Below, in pieces: positions 1 to 7,789 of a DNA stretch of 64,000 nucleotides. Position 1 is the first letter of the stretch, and every line of letters starts with the position of its first letter. Location of the stretch: NCBI RefSeq assembly GCF_003314975.1, contig NZ_QNRF01000002.1, positions 1 through 64,000 on the forward strand. Direction: 5' to 3'. Below the pieces are notes generated by a model. It did no database searches. It was not told the DNA's origin and worked only from the letters and a program-made list of their open reading frames with translations. Source of the DNA: Marinomonas aquiplantarum (GTDB lineage: Bacteria > Pseudomonadota > Gammaproteobacteria > Pseudomonadales > Marinomonadaceae). A program made the translations under genes and the position numbers.

Positions 1-90
1 ACCTGATCCCATCCCGAACTCAGAAGTGAAAAGCGCCATCGCCGATGGTAGTGTGGGGGATCCCATGTGAGAGTAGGTCGTCGTCAAGCT
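1..90 (+). rRNA. rrf: 5S rRNA, 3' part (5' end outside window)
   Basis: The window opens inside a 5S rRNA gene. The conserved core beginning ACCTGATCCCATCCCGAACT, the CCGATGGTAGTGTGGG segment and the 3' part with CATGTGAGAGTAGGTCGTC are all present, followed by a rho-independent terminator. Roughly the first 25-30 bases of the gene lie outside. It is the distal gene of an rRNA operon read on the plus strand. The exact 3' end (about 88-91) is estimated from pairing of the terminal stem. Confidence 0.95.
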
Positions 91-100
91 TTAAATTAAG

Positions 101-136
101 AAGCCCTGATAGGTTATCCTGTCAGGGCTTTTTTAC
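101..136 (+). terminator. rRNA operon terminator, copy 1
   Basis: Inverted repeat AAGCCCTGA (101-109) / TCAGGGCTT (122-130) followed by a T tract, ten bases after the 5S gene. The same hairpin and flanks recur at 319-353. Confidence 0.92.
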
Positions 137-240
137 GTCTGTCGGAAAGTCAAACCTAGGATCTTGCAAAGGGTTATACCCCTAAGTCGTTGGCAGTAGC
201 AAGAACCTGATGTAGGTACAGGGATCTGCTCCCTGAGATA

Positions 241-310
241 CCATCGCCGATGGTAGTGTGGGCCTCATGATGAAAGGAAAGCATGTGAGAGTAGGTCGTC
301 GTCAAGCTTT
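241..310 (+). pseudogene. Decayed second 5S rRNA fragment
   Basis: Positions 241-262 repeat 36-57 of the 5S exactly, and 282-310 repeat 64-92 exactly. Between them the short helix IV loop of the real gene is replaced by about 19 unrelated bases. The 5' half of a 5S gene is not recognisable upstream apart from a short CCTGAT stretch near 206. The fragment is followed by a copy of the same terminator, so it looks like a tandem duplication of the 5S-terminator end of the operon that has since decayed. A working 5S product is unlikely. Confidence 0.8.
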
Positions 311-318
311 ATATTAAG

Positions 319-353
319 AAGCCCTGATAGGTTATCCTGTCAGGGCTTTTTTA
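319..353 (+). terminator. rRNA operon terminator, copy 2
   Basis: AAGCCCTGA (319-327) / TCAGGGCTT (340-348) with T tract, the same sequence as the terminator at 101-136 and followed by the same TTTACGTCTGT flank. It lies downstream of the decayed 5S fragment. Confidence 0.88.
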
Positions 354-431
354 CGTCTGTAGGAAGGGCAAAGGTACGATCTTACAAGGGGTCAGACCCC
401 TAAGCCGCTTGCACAGACAAGAACCAGATGA

Positions 432-491
432 TCCCAACCAGCGACGCCTTGCGTCACTGCCGTCGTCAGCGGCTTACGCTGCTTGGGATCT
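432..491. repeat. 60-bp inverted-repeat element, copy 1
   Basis: A 60-base unit repeated at 688-747 with a single difference (C or T at the twelfth base). Its ends are imperfectly complementary (TCCCAACCAGCG versus CGCTGCTTGGGA), with nested small hairpins inside (GACGC-CTT-GCGTC and GCCG...CGGC). It could fold into a branched structure or cruciform. No coding potential is apparent. Confidence 0.8.
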
Positions 492-572
492 TGCTCATCT
501 AGTCACATGCATAAGTCTTATGGGCTCAAGCTATCCGATATGATGCTTTGTCGACAAACCAAGTCTCTTGTT

Positions 573-600
573 CCTTCCCCTTATGTCTTCAAGGGGAAGG
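573..600. repeat. Strong hairpin in the rrn-downstream region
   Basis: Perfect 10-bp arms CCTTCCCCTT (573-582) and AAGGGGAAGG (591-600) with an 8-base loop. No T run follows on either strand, so it is not a typical terminator. It lies between the two 60-bp elements. The rest of 492-687 holds no convincing gene. Confidence 0.6.
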
Positions 601-687
601 TTAGGATGGGGTTAGTCCAGCAACCTCAATCCAATCAGATTAACTTCAAGACTCGGTTACTTTGATAGCCTAGCCCGTTTTGTTCTT

Positions 688-747
688 TCCCAACCAGCGA
701 TGCCTTGCGTCACTGCCGTCGTCAGCGGCTTACGCTGCTTGGGATCT
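688..747. repeat. 60-bp inverted-repeat element, copy 2
   Basis: Second copy of the 432-491 element, 59 of 60 bases identical, same orientation. The remaining stretch to 890 is AT-rich and presumably holds the promoter of the following kinase gene; no gene is seen there. Confidence 0.8.
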
Positions 748-909
748 GCCCCCTGAAATAATTAAGATGGGGTTAGCGACTTAAGCTACTTTGGATTGAG
801 TATCTCTATCTATTTGTAAGCTTCTTTATTACATAACATAACTAATATCTTACTTATGCCTTGATCCAGCTTGTCTATGCTTAGATGACTTATGACAAGG
901 GATAGGATT

Positions 910-3900
910 ATGATAAAAATCGTTAAGATTATTTTGCTGACTGCACTGGGTTATTCCGTGCTGGGAGCACTTGGTCTGGCGGTTGCCATATCTCCAGGTT
1001 ATTCCACGATTATCTGGCCTGCCTCTGGATTAGCACTGGTTGCTGTAGTCTTTTTTCCTAAATTTGCCCCATTAGGCGTCTTCCTAGGCTCTTTGTTCAT
1101 CAATGTTTCCGCTACTTGGCTAAATCATCAAGAGTTTGCTCTGGCGTTACTTGCTTGTATCGCCACGGGAGCCGTATTGCAATCTTGTGTAGGTGGCTAT
1201 TTAGTACGTCGTTTTGTTGATGTCTCTCGTTTGTTTCATCGTAGTCGTCAGGCTCTGCGTTTTGTGGTTCTGGGGGGAGTTTTATCCACCTTAATAGGGG
1301 CAAGTGTAGGGGCTTCATCGTTATTATTGTTTGGGGCTATAGATTACGCTCAATATTGGACAAACTGGAGTGTTTGGTGGGCTGGAGACATGATTGGTGT
1401 CATCTTTATCGTGCCTTGGTTAGCGGTATTTTTACCTTCTTTGTTTGGTGAATATTTTGATCGTCCAATGCGCTTAATGAGTGGTCTCGTTGTGGTTTTG
1501 TTGATGATCGCTATTTTGTCCTGGGGAGGGAGTTACGCAGAATGGAATCGGCAAGTTAAGGAGTTTCAGTCCAACGCAGAACTGTTAGAGGTCTCTATTT
1601 CAAATCGTATTAAAAATGCAGTGGATATGCTTTACGGTTTTGTTGCTTTTATTGATAGCAGTGAAGAAATTAATGCGGAAGAGTTTGCTTTTTTTTCTGA
1701 CCGAGTAATGCAAAGAGATGATTCAATTGTTGGAGTTTCGTTGAACTTTTCTGTGCCGGGTGACGATATTTTGAACTTTGAAAAAAGTATTCAAAACTTT
1801 TATCCGGGTCGAGAGTTTAGGGTAAAAGAAAGGTCTTCCACTGGCGCTTTAGTTCCTGTTACTCCTAGAGATCGGCATATTGTAGTGACCTTTATTTCGC
1901 CGCTTGAGCGTAATAGTGCTGCCCTTGGATATGACGTCTATTCTCAAGCAGACAGACAGTTTGCTTTGGATCAGGCGATTCAAAGCAAACAGGTTTACCC
2001 TACGTCTCCTTTACGGCTTGTACAGGATACGAAAGGGGTTTTGTTGTTTTTACCTTTCTTTGATCAACAAACAGATACTTTCTTAGGCGTGGCTGCGTCA
2101 GTCATCGCTTTATCTACGTTAACAGACACCATTGTTCAAAAAGGTCGTTTATCAAATACGGATTTGTATTTAGTAGATGAGTTTGGTCACAGCGGTTCGC
2201 CTGTGTTAGTGGCTAAAAATAGAGAGGCGGGTTTAGCTGTTTCTGATTTGGTGCTGGCTTATGAGCAGGGCGATTTTCAACACGCTGTAAAAGTTGACAT
2301 TCGTGTTGGTGCGAAGACTTGGCACCTTTATCAAGTGAGTCGAAGTTATTTCTTTAAACAGCCTTGGATTGTCCAGTTAGTTATAGCGTTTAGCCTATTT
2401 GTGGCGGGCTTATTTGGCTGGTTTTTATTGATTGTAAGCAGTCATGCTGCCGATGTTGAGAATAAGGTTCGGCGGCGTACCAAAGACCTTCAGTTAGCGA
2501 ATGATAATCTTAAGCTGTCTGAACTTAAGCAGAGCAAAGCTAAAGAAGAAGCGGAACAAGCAAACCGAGCGAAAAGTGAATTTTTAGCAAATATGAGCCA
2601 TGAAATTCGTACGCCATTAAACGGTGTGATTGGTAGTTTAACCTTGTTGTTGAATGGCAAACTGAGAGCGGATCAAATTCATCTGGCAAGGTTGTCAAAA
2701 CAAAGCGCTGAATCTTTGTTGGATATTATAAATGATATTTTAGACCTTTCTAAAATTGAAGCTGGCGCGATGGATATTGAAAAAGCACCATTTTCATTAA
2801 GCGCTTTAGTCGAAGAAGTGGCTAACATTGCTAGCCTCAAAGCGGAAGATAAAGGTATAGCATTAAATGTACCGGCTAACTTGGTGCCCAATCTAGTATT
2901 GCAGGGGGATCGTGTAAGGCTAAAACAGGTCATGATGAATTTGGTGGGCAATGCGGTTAAATTTACCCAGGTTGGCGAGGTGAATTTAACGGTCACTATT
3001 GACCGTCAAGCAGGTGACGAGCATGTTTTATCGTTTAAGGTTGAAGACACTGGGGTTGGTATTGCGGAGGACGCGCAATCGCAATTATTTCAGCGTTTCA
3101 AACAGGCCGATGGCTCTACGACCAGACGCTTTGGTGGGACAGGTTTAGGGTTGGCCATCAGCAAGGACATTGTGGCGGCGATGGGAGGGGAGATTCGTTT
3201 AGAGTCTCAGAAAGGGGTAGGGTCAAGTTTTTATGTGCAAATCCCTATCCAAGTAAACTCAATTGAGGCGCCACAGACAGTGAGCTACGATGCTAGCGTA
3301 ACGCTCATTTATCAAAATGATACAGGACGCTCTTATGTTGCCAGTTTGCTTGATTCATTAGATTGTAAGGTGACGACTTTCGCGGATTTAAGTGAGGCTT
3401 TAGGCAGTGGAAATATGCTGGAAAGGCTGCTTTTGTTAGATTCTGATGTCTTAAAGGATGCCTCATCTGATGAGATTTATGAGTTGGAAAAAGTGTGTCT
3501 AGAGAAGCAAATTCAACCCGTTTTATTGCGATCTCGCTCCATGTTTAAATTTAGTGATAAAATGACGGCAATGTCTGTAATGAAGCCTATACTTAGCAAG
3601 CCGTTATTAGATGTTTTAGAAAGTTTAAAACCACCCGTTTTAGGAGAAGTTATGGCGACCAGTAGCAATAACTCAGCGCCAGATAATCGCCCTGTTTTTA
3701 ATGTCAAAGTGTTGTTGGCGGAAGATAATTTGACGAATCAGATAGTCGCGCGGGGGTTATTAAACCTGTATGGCGTCGAGGTAGTGATTGCTGAGGATGG
3801 TGAGCGTGCAGTGAGTTTGGCTAAGCAAACCAAGTTTGATTTGGTCTTGATGGATTGTCAAATGCCGGTGATGGATGGCTATGAGGCAACGCGTCATATT

Positions 3901-4080
3901 AGGCTGTTTGATGGTGCGGAAACACCAGCGAATGTGCCTATCATCGCATTAAGTGCCAACGCAATGAAAGGGGATCAGGATGAGTGCTTTGCTGCAGGTA
4001 TGGATGACCATATTGCTAAGCCTGTATCCCAGGATAAGCTAGTGGAAGTTCTAACGAAATGGCTTAAATCAACAGACTAG
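910..4080 (+). CDS. Hybrid sensor histidine kinase (MASE1-CHASE-HisKA-HATPase-REC)
   Basis: Inner-membrane sensor kinase. An N-terminal MASE1-type integral membrane region (about eight hydrophobic segments, residues 1-215) is followed by an extracytoplasmic CHASE-like domain (about 220-480), another membrane helix (near 490-515), a HisKA domain with the phosphoacceptor in MSHEIRTPLNG (His564), an HATPase_c domain with N box NLVGNAVKFT, DTGVGI and GGTGLGL, a degenerate middle receiver-like stretch, and a C-terminal receiver with phosphoacceptor Asp982 in LMDCQMPVMDG. Numbering is from ATG 910, which has AAGGG at a good distance; an in-frame ATG at 892 would add six residues and has no clear ribosome site. 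The ligand is unknown. The adjacent downstream gene encodes an HPt-like protein, its likely partner. Confidence 0.92.
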   Translation: MIKIVKIILLTALGYSVLGALGLAVAISPGYSTIIWPASGLALVAVVFFPKFAPLGVFLGSLFINVSATWLNHQEFALALLACIATGAVLQSCVGGYLVRRFVDVSRLFHRSRQALRFVVLGGVLSTLIGASVGASSLLLFGAIDYAQYWTNWSVWWAGDMIGVIFIVPWLAVFLPSLFGEYFDRPMRLMSGLVVVLLMIAILSWGGSYAEWNRQVKEFQSNAELLEVSISNRIKNAVDMLYGFVAFIDSSEEINAEEFAFFSDRVMQRDDSIVGVSLNFSVPGDDILNFEKSIQNFYPGREFRVKERSSTGALVPVTPRDRHIVVTFISPLERNSAALGYDVYSQADRQFALDQAIQSKQVYPTSPLRLVQDTKGVLLFLPFFDQQTDTFLGVAASVIALSTLTDTIVQKGRLSNTDLYLVDEFGHSGSPVLVAKNREAGLAVSDLVLAYEQGDFQHAVKVDIRVGAKTWHLYQVSRSYFFKQPWIVQLVIAFSLFVAGLFGWFLLIVSSHAADVENKVRRRTKDLQLANDNLKLSELKQSKAKEEAEQANRAKSEFLANMSHEIRTPLNGVIGSLTLLLNGKLRADQIHLARLSKQSAESLLDIINDILDLSKIEAGAMDIEKAPFSLSALVEEVANIASLKAEDKGIALNVPANLVPNLVLQGDRVRLKQVMMNLVGNAVKFTQVGEVNLTVTIDRQAGDEHVLSFKVEDTGVGIAEDAQSQLFQRFKQADGSTTRRFGGTGLGLAISKDIVAAMGGEIRLESQKGVGSSFYVQIPIQVNSIEAPQTVSYDASVTLIYQNDTGRSYVASLLDSLDCKVTTFADLSEALGSGNMLERLLLLDSDVLKDASSDEIYELEKVCLEKQIQPVLLRSRSMFKFSDKMTAMSVMKPILSKPLLDVLESLKPPVLGEVMATSSNNSAPDNRPVFNVKVLLAEDNLTNQIVARGLLNLYGVEVVIAEDGERAVSLAKQTKFDLVLMDCQMPVMDGYEATRHIRLFDGAETPANVPIIALSANAMKGDQDECFAAGMDDHIAKPVSQDKLVEVLTKWLKSTD

Positions 4081-4091
4081 GTAGTAAGACT

Positions 4092-4439
4092 ATGTTGGAT
4101 GTAATCATATTTGATAGTTCAGACTTTGAAAGTCGCCTTGCTCGTAATGAAGAGCTGATGACTCTCGTGGCGGCGGAGTTCCTGAAAGAGGCGACGGGTC
4201 TGTTAGCCTTACTAGATACATATATCATGGAGCGAGACTGGCATAATCTAGGGGTGGTCACAAACCGCTTGAGAGGCGCAGGTTTAGAGGTATCTGGTTA
4301 CCAGTTTTGCGAAAAGCTTAATGATTTGCAACGTATTATCGACAAGCAAGCGGCACCTCAATTAAATACAGTAATGTCGGCTTTAAATACCGAATTTGAT
4401 CGTCTCTCTTTGGCTTTAAAACACGAAATTCTAAAATAA
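4092..4439 (+). CDS. HPt-like protein lacking the phosphoacceptor histidine
   Basis: 115 residues, 11 bp after the hybrid kinase and probably cotranscribed. The layout matches a histidine phosphotransfer domain: an N-terminal helix, then the helix that normally reads H-x-LKG-xA. Here it reads TNRLRGAGLEVSGYQFCEKL, so the spacing and the following helix fit, but the position of the active His is Asn58. It is therefore predicted not to carry phosphate. It may bind the kinase or receiver without phosphotransfer, or be decaying. Family assignment is by eye and moderate; the missing His is direct observation. Confidence 0.65.
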   Translation: MLDVIIFDSSDFESRLARNEELMTLVAAEFLKEATGLLALLDTYIMERDWHNLGVVTNRLRGAGLEVSGYQFCEKLNDLQRIIDKQAAPQLNTVMSALNTEFDRLSLALKHEILK

Positions 4440-4541
4440 TTTGTTCACTCGCTATTTTTAGCCTCTTATTTTCTTCCTATTAAGCCCTTTCAAATTAATA
4501 GTAAACAAGGTGTAAGCATCTGTTTATCCTCTGTTTTATGG

Positions 4542-4615
4542 TTTCAATCTTCGTTTTCAATTTCATTTGAGTGTATTTGTGTTTCAAATGAAACTTATCT
4601 ATCATCAAATTGAAA
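4542..4615. promoter_or_regulatory. Candidate operator cluster upstream of ugpB
   Basis: A perfect 10-bp inverted repeat TTTCATTTGA (4561-4570) / TCAAATGAAA (4584-4593) sits among further direct TTTCA/TTTCG half-sites (4542-4547, 4554-4560) and one more TGAAA at 4611-4615. Repeated TTTC-type half-sites are typical of DeoR-family operators, and a DeoR-type regulator is encoded in the same operon at 9612, so autoregulation of the ugp operon is a reasonable inference. Confidence 0.5.
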
Positions 4616-4647
4616 TATTTAGTTTCTATAGTCGTTCTTTCTTTTCT

Positions 4648-4668
4648 AAAAACAACTCATTGTGAGGA
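4648..4668 (+). promoter_or_regulatory. ugpB ribosome binding site with adjacent A-rich CA motif
   Basis: GAGGA at 4664-4668 lies eight bases before ATG 4677 and decides that start over an in-frame GTG at 4662. Just upstream, AAAAACAA (4648-4655) fits the AANAANAA motif bound by Hfq/Crc in Pseudomonas. A Crc homologue is encoded at 17643-18419, so catabolite control of ugpB translation is possible but untested. Confidence 0.4.
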
Positions 4669-4676
4669 ACACGGAA

Positions 4677-5978
4677 ATGTATAAATTGAAATTGGCGTCA
4701 GCGGTGATTGGACTCTCTATTGCAAGCTCCGGCTTTGCGGCAACCGATATTGAATGGTGGCATGCAATGGGTGGTGCGAATGGTGAAAAAGTAAATGAGA
4801 TCGCCAAAGCATTTAATGACTCTCAAGATGCCTATACCGTTAAGCCTGTTTATAAAGGAAATTATACGGAAACCATGACGTCCGCTATTGCGGCTTTCCG
4901 TGCCAAAAAACAACCACACATAGTACAAGTATTCGAAGTGGGTACGGCCAGCATGATGTCCGCAAAAGGGGCCATTTACCCTGTTTACGAATTAATGCGT
5001 GAGTCTGGTCAATCATTCGATCAAAGTGGTTTTCTAAGTGCCGTTACGGGTTACTACTCTGATCAAGAAGGCAACATGTTGTCTATGCCATTTAATAGTT
5101 CAACGCCAGTTCTGTATTACAACAAAGACCTATTTGCTAAGGCTGGTATTCAGAATCCACCAACGACTTGGGAAGAAATGGAAAGTGTTTCTCAGAAGTT
5201 GTTGGACAATGGCGTTAAATGTGGCTTCACCACTGCGTGGCAGTCTTGGGTTCAGCTAGAGAATTTCAGCGCTCGTCATAATGTACCTTTTGCAAGTGAA
5301 GCAAACGGTTTCGGTGGCTTGGATACGAAACTGACATTCAATGGTCCATCGCAGGTCGCTCACATTGAAAAAATGAGTGAATGGCAACAGAACGGCATCT
5401 TTAGTTATGGTGGCCGTCGCAGTGACTCCGCACCAAAATTCTACAGTGAAGAGTGTGCGATGTTCATGAACTCTTCAGCGGGTTACGCTGGTATTAAGAA
5501 AAACGCCAAGTTTGATTTTGGTGTGTCACAGCTTCCTTATCAAGGCAGTGCGATCTCTGAGCCGAAGAATACCATCATTGGTGGTGCGTCTCTTTGGGTG
5601 CTGCAGGGTCATAAAAAAGAAGAGTACAAAGGCGTTGCGTCTTTCCTAAGCTTCTTGTCTCGTGCAGAGGTGCAAGCAGATTGGCACCAGTTCTCAGGCT
5701 ACTTGCCAATTACTCGTGCTGCCTACGACCTAACCAAAGGGCAAGGTTTCTATGCCCAAAATGTTGGTACAGAAACTGGTGTGTTGCAGATGACTTCAGG
5801 TACACCAACACCAAACTCTAAAGGTTTACGTTTAGGTAACTTTGTACAAATTCGTGACATCATTAATGAAGAGTTAGAAGGTGTTTGGGCAGGACAAAAA
5901 TCTGCTCAGGCTGCACTAGACGAAGCGGTTAAGCGCGGTAACGTGTTGCTGCGTAAGTTTGAAAGAGCCAATAAGTAA
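4677..5978 (+). CDS. ugpB: Glycerol-3-phosphate ABC transporter, periplasmic binding protein
   Basis: About 433 residues, close to E. coli UgpB. A signal peptide (MYKLKLASAVIGLSIASSGFA, cleavage near residue 21-22) precedes a type 1 extracellular solute-binding fold opening with IEWWHAMGG and containing KPVYKGNYTETM and the PHIVQVFEVGTASMMSAKGAI region characteristic of UgpB. It captures sn-glycerol-3-phosphate and probably glycerophosphodiesters in the periplasm and delivers them to UgpAE. First gene of ugpB-A-E-C-Q-deoR-HAD. An intercistronic hairpin follows, which would leave this binding protein in excess over the membrane parts. The start at ATG 4677 is chosen from the GAGGA site. Confidence 0.93.
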   Translation: MYKLKLASAVIGLSIASSGFAATDIEWWHAMGGANGEKVNEIAKAFNDSQDAYTVKPVYKGNYTETMTSAIAAFRAKKQPHIVQVFEVGTASMMSAKGAIYPVYELMRESGQSFDQSGFLSAVTGYYSDQEGNMLSMPFNSSTPVLYYNKDLFAKAGIQNPPTTWEEMESVSQKLLDNGVKCGFTTAWQSWVQLENFSARHNVPFASEANGFGGLDTKLTFNGPSQVAHIEKMSEWQQNGIFSYGGRRSDSAPKFYSEECAMFMNSSAGYAGIKKNAKFDFGVSQLPYQGSAISEPKNTIIGGASLWVLQGHKKEEYKGVASFLSFLSRAEVQADWHQFSGYLPITRAAYDLTKGQGFYAQNVGTETGVLQMTSGTPTPNSKGLRLGNFVQIRDIINEELEGVWAGQKSAQAALDEAVKRGNVLLRKFERANK

Positions 5979-6003
5979 TTAGCGTTAGTTAATTACGGTG
6001 TGA

Positions 6004-6030
6004 CCCTCGCTCATAATGAGCGAGGGTTTT
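6004..6030 (+). terminator. Intercistronic hairpin between ugpB and ugpA
   Basis: CCCTCGCTCA / TGAGCGAGGG arms (6004-6013 and 6017-6026) with a three-base loop, followed by TTTTG. This is a strong stem with a short T run, fitting partial termination or 3'-end protection of the ugpB message. Confidence 0.75.
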
Positions 6031-6061
6031 GTATTTGAACTTATAGCAAGGCGCGGTATTA

Positions 6062-6937
6062 ATGTCTGTGTATTTTCCTCATAAAAAATTACCCTATCTG
6101 TTGGTTTTACCTCAGCTTGTTATCACTCTTATCTTTTTTTTATGGCCAGCAGAGCAAGCGTTTGAACAAGCTTTCTATCAAGAAGACGCGTTTGGCTTAA
6201 GCCGAGAATTTGTTGGCTTCGATAACTTTGTTTATCTGTTTAATGATCCACAGTATTACAAGTCTATTTGGGTCACTTTAGTGTTTAGTTTCTCCGTTGC
6301 CTTCTCTGGTTTGGCTATCGCGCTTTGGCTAGCGGTAATGGCGGACAGAGTCATTCGCGGCAAACTGACTTATCAAACTTTACTGGTTTGGCCTTATGCA
6401 GTCGCGCCCGCTTTGGCTGGTGTACTTTGGTGGCTGTTATTTGATCCTAGTATGGGGCCGGTTGCTCTTTGGTTGCAGTACTTTGGTGTCGATTGGAACC
6501 ATTTCTTAAACGGTGACCAAGCAATGACCTTGGTGGTCATTTCGGCCACATGGAAGCAAATCAGTTATAACTTTCTGTTCTTTTTGGCTGGCTTACAAGC
6601 TGTGCCTCGTTCTCTTATTGAAGCAGCATCGATTGATGGTGCTAGCCCGTTTAAACGCTTTTGGACCATTGTTTTCCCATTGCTTTCACCGACGACCTTC
6701 TTTTTGTTGGTGATTAATCTAGTGTACGCCTTTTTTGATACCTTCGGGGTAATTGACGCGACCACTCAAGGTGGCCCTGGTGTGAGCACAGCCACCATGG
6801 TGTACAAAGTCTTTAATGATGGTTTTATCGGTTTAGACATGGGCAGTTCAGCGGCTCAGTCTGTGGTGTTGATGTTTTTGGTTGGCGTTATGACGGTGAT
6901 TCAATTCCGTTACATTGAACGTAAGGTGGAATACTAA
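6062..6937 (+). CDS. ugpA: Glycerol-3-phosphate ABC transporter permease UgpA
   Basis: 291 residues with six predicted membrane helices (first near 13-30) and the permease EAA loop at [20 protein letters not shown], the contact site for the ATPase. Length and sequence match UgpA/MalF-type inner-membrane subunits. It forms the translocation pore with UgpE. The stop overlaps the ugpE start (TAATG), indicating translational coupling. AAGG about ten bases upstream serves as the ribosome site. Confidence 0.93.
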   Translation: MSVYFPHKKLPYLLVLPQLVITLIFFLWPAEQAFEQAFYQEDAFGLSREFVGFDNFVYLFNDPQYYKSIWVTLVFSFSVAFSGLAIALWLAVMADRVIRGKLTYQTLLVWPYAVAPALAGVLWWLLFDPSMGPVALWLQYFGVDWNHFLNGDQAMTLVVISATWKQISYNFLFFLAGLQAVPRSLIEAASIDGASPFKRFWTIVFPLLSPTTFFLLVINLVYAFFDTFGVIDATTQGGPGVSTATMVYKVFNDGFIGLDMGSSAAQSVVLMFLVGVMTVIQFRYIERKVEY

Positions 6938-7785
6938 TGATAGAAAATCGTCCTTGGCTTACCTTCATCAGTCATTTTTCATTATTGCTCGGAATTGGTG
7001 TCGTCGCTTTGCCTGTTTGGGTGGCGTTGGTGGCATCGACTCACCCCAGCTCAGCATTTGGTGCCGGTGAAATTCCATTGTGGTTTGGTGATCAAGCGCT
7101 TGAGAACTGGCGATCTGTGTTTTTAGGGGAAGCCAGCTCCGGTGTGGATGTGCCTGTTTGGTATATGATGCTGAATTCTTTCATCATGGCGCTTGGTATT
7201 ACCGTTGGTAAGTTGTTTATTTCATTGCTATCGGCTTACGCCATTGTGTTCTTTCGTTTTCCCTTTCGCGGGGCGTGTTTTTGGGTGATTTTTATTACCC
7301 TGATGCTACCCGTAGAAGTACGTATAGTACCGACTTACGAGGTGGTGGCGAATTTGGACATGTTGAACAGTTATTCGGGTTTGATCTTGCCTTTGATTGC
7401 CAGTGCGACGGCGACTTTCTTATTCCGACAATGCTTTATGACCATGCCAGGAGAGTTGATTGAGGCGGCGCGAATTGATGGTGCGGGCCCGATTCGATTC
7501 TTTTTCGATATCCTGCTGCCTATGTCTCGTACCAACATCGCTGCCTTGTTTGTGATTATGTTTATTTACGGTTGGAATCAGTATTTATGGCCTGTGATCA
7601 TCACCACAGACGATGCTTACTACACCTTAGTTATGAGTATTAAACGTATGTTGGCAGTGGATCAGGGCGATATCGAATGGAACCATGTCATGGTCACGAC
7701 GCTGCTCGCCATGATTCCACCAGTCGCCGTCGTGATTGGTATGCAGAAATTGTTTGTGAAAGGCTTAGTGGACGCGGAGAAATAA
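6937..7785 (+). CDS. ugpE: Glycerol-3-phosphate ABC transporter permease UgpE
   Basis: 282 residues (E. coli UgpE 281), six predicted membrane helices, EAA loop at [20 protein letters not shown]. It is the second pore subunit pairing with UgpA and docks on UgpC. It begins within the ugpA stop codon and is followed after four bases by ugpC, so the three are tightly coupled. Confidence 0.93.
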   Translation: MIENRPWLTFISHFSLLLGIGVVALPVWVALVASTHPSSAFGAGEIPLWFGDQALENWRSVFLGEASSGVDVPVWYMMLNSFIMALGITVGKLFISLLSAYAIVFFRFPFRGACFWVIFITLMLPVEVRIVPTYEVVANLDMLNSYSGLILPLIASATATFLFRQCFMTMPGELIEAARIDGAGPIRFFFDILLPMSRTNIAALFVIMFIYGWNQYLWPVIITTDDAYYTLVMSIKRMLAVDQGDIEWNHVMVTTLLAMIPPVAVVIGMQKLFVKGLVDAEK

Positions 7786-7789
7786 GAAA

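Larger units (their letters stand above)
136..430 (+). repeat. Diverged tandem duplication downstream of the rRNA operon
   Basis: The spacer after terminator 1 (about 136-212) and that after terminator 2 (about 356-430) align along their length: GTCTGT-GGAA..., GATCTT-CAA-GGG, CCCCTAAG-CG-TTG and CAAGAACC-GATG appear in the same order, with scattered substitutions. Together with the duplicated 5S tail and terminator this marks an old tandem duplication with a period of about 200-220 bp. Confidence 0.75.

Noticed and set aside
483-665. 60-codon open frame in the rrn-downstream region
   Set aside because: It starts inside the 60-bp repeat, runs over a strong hairpin, lacks a ribosome site and resembles no protein.
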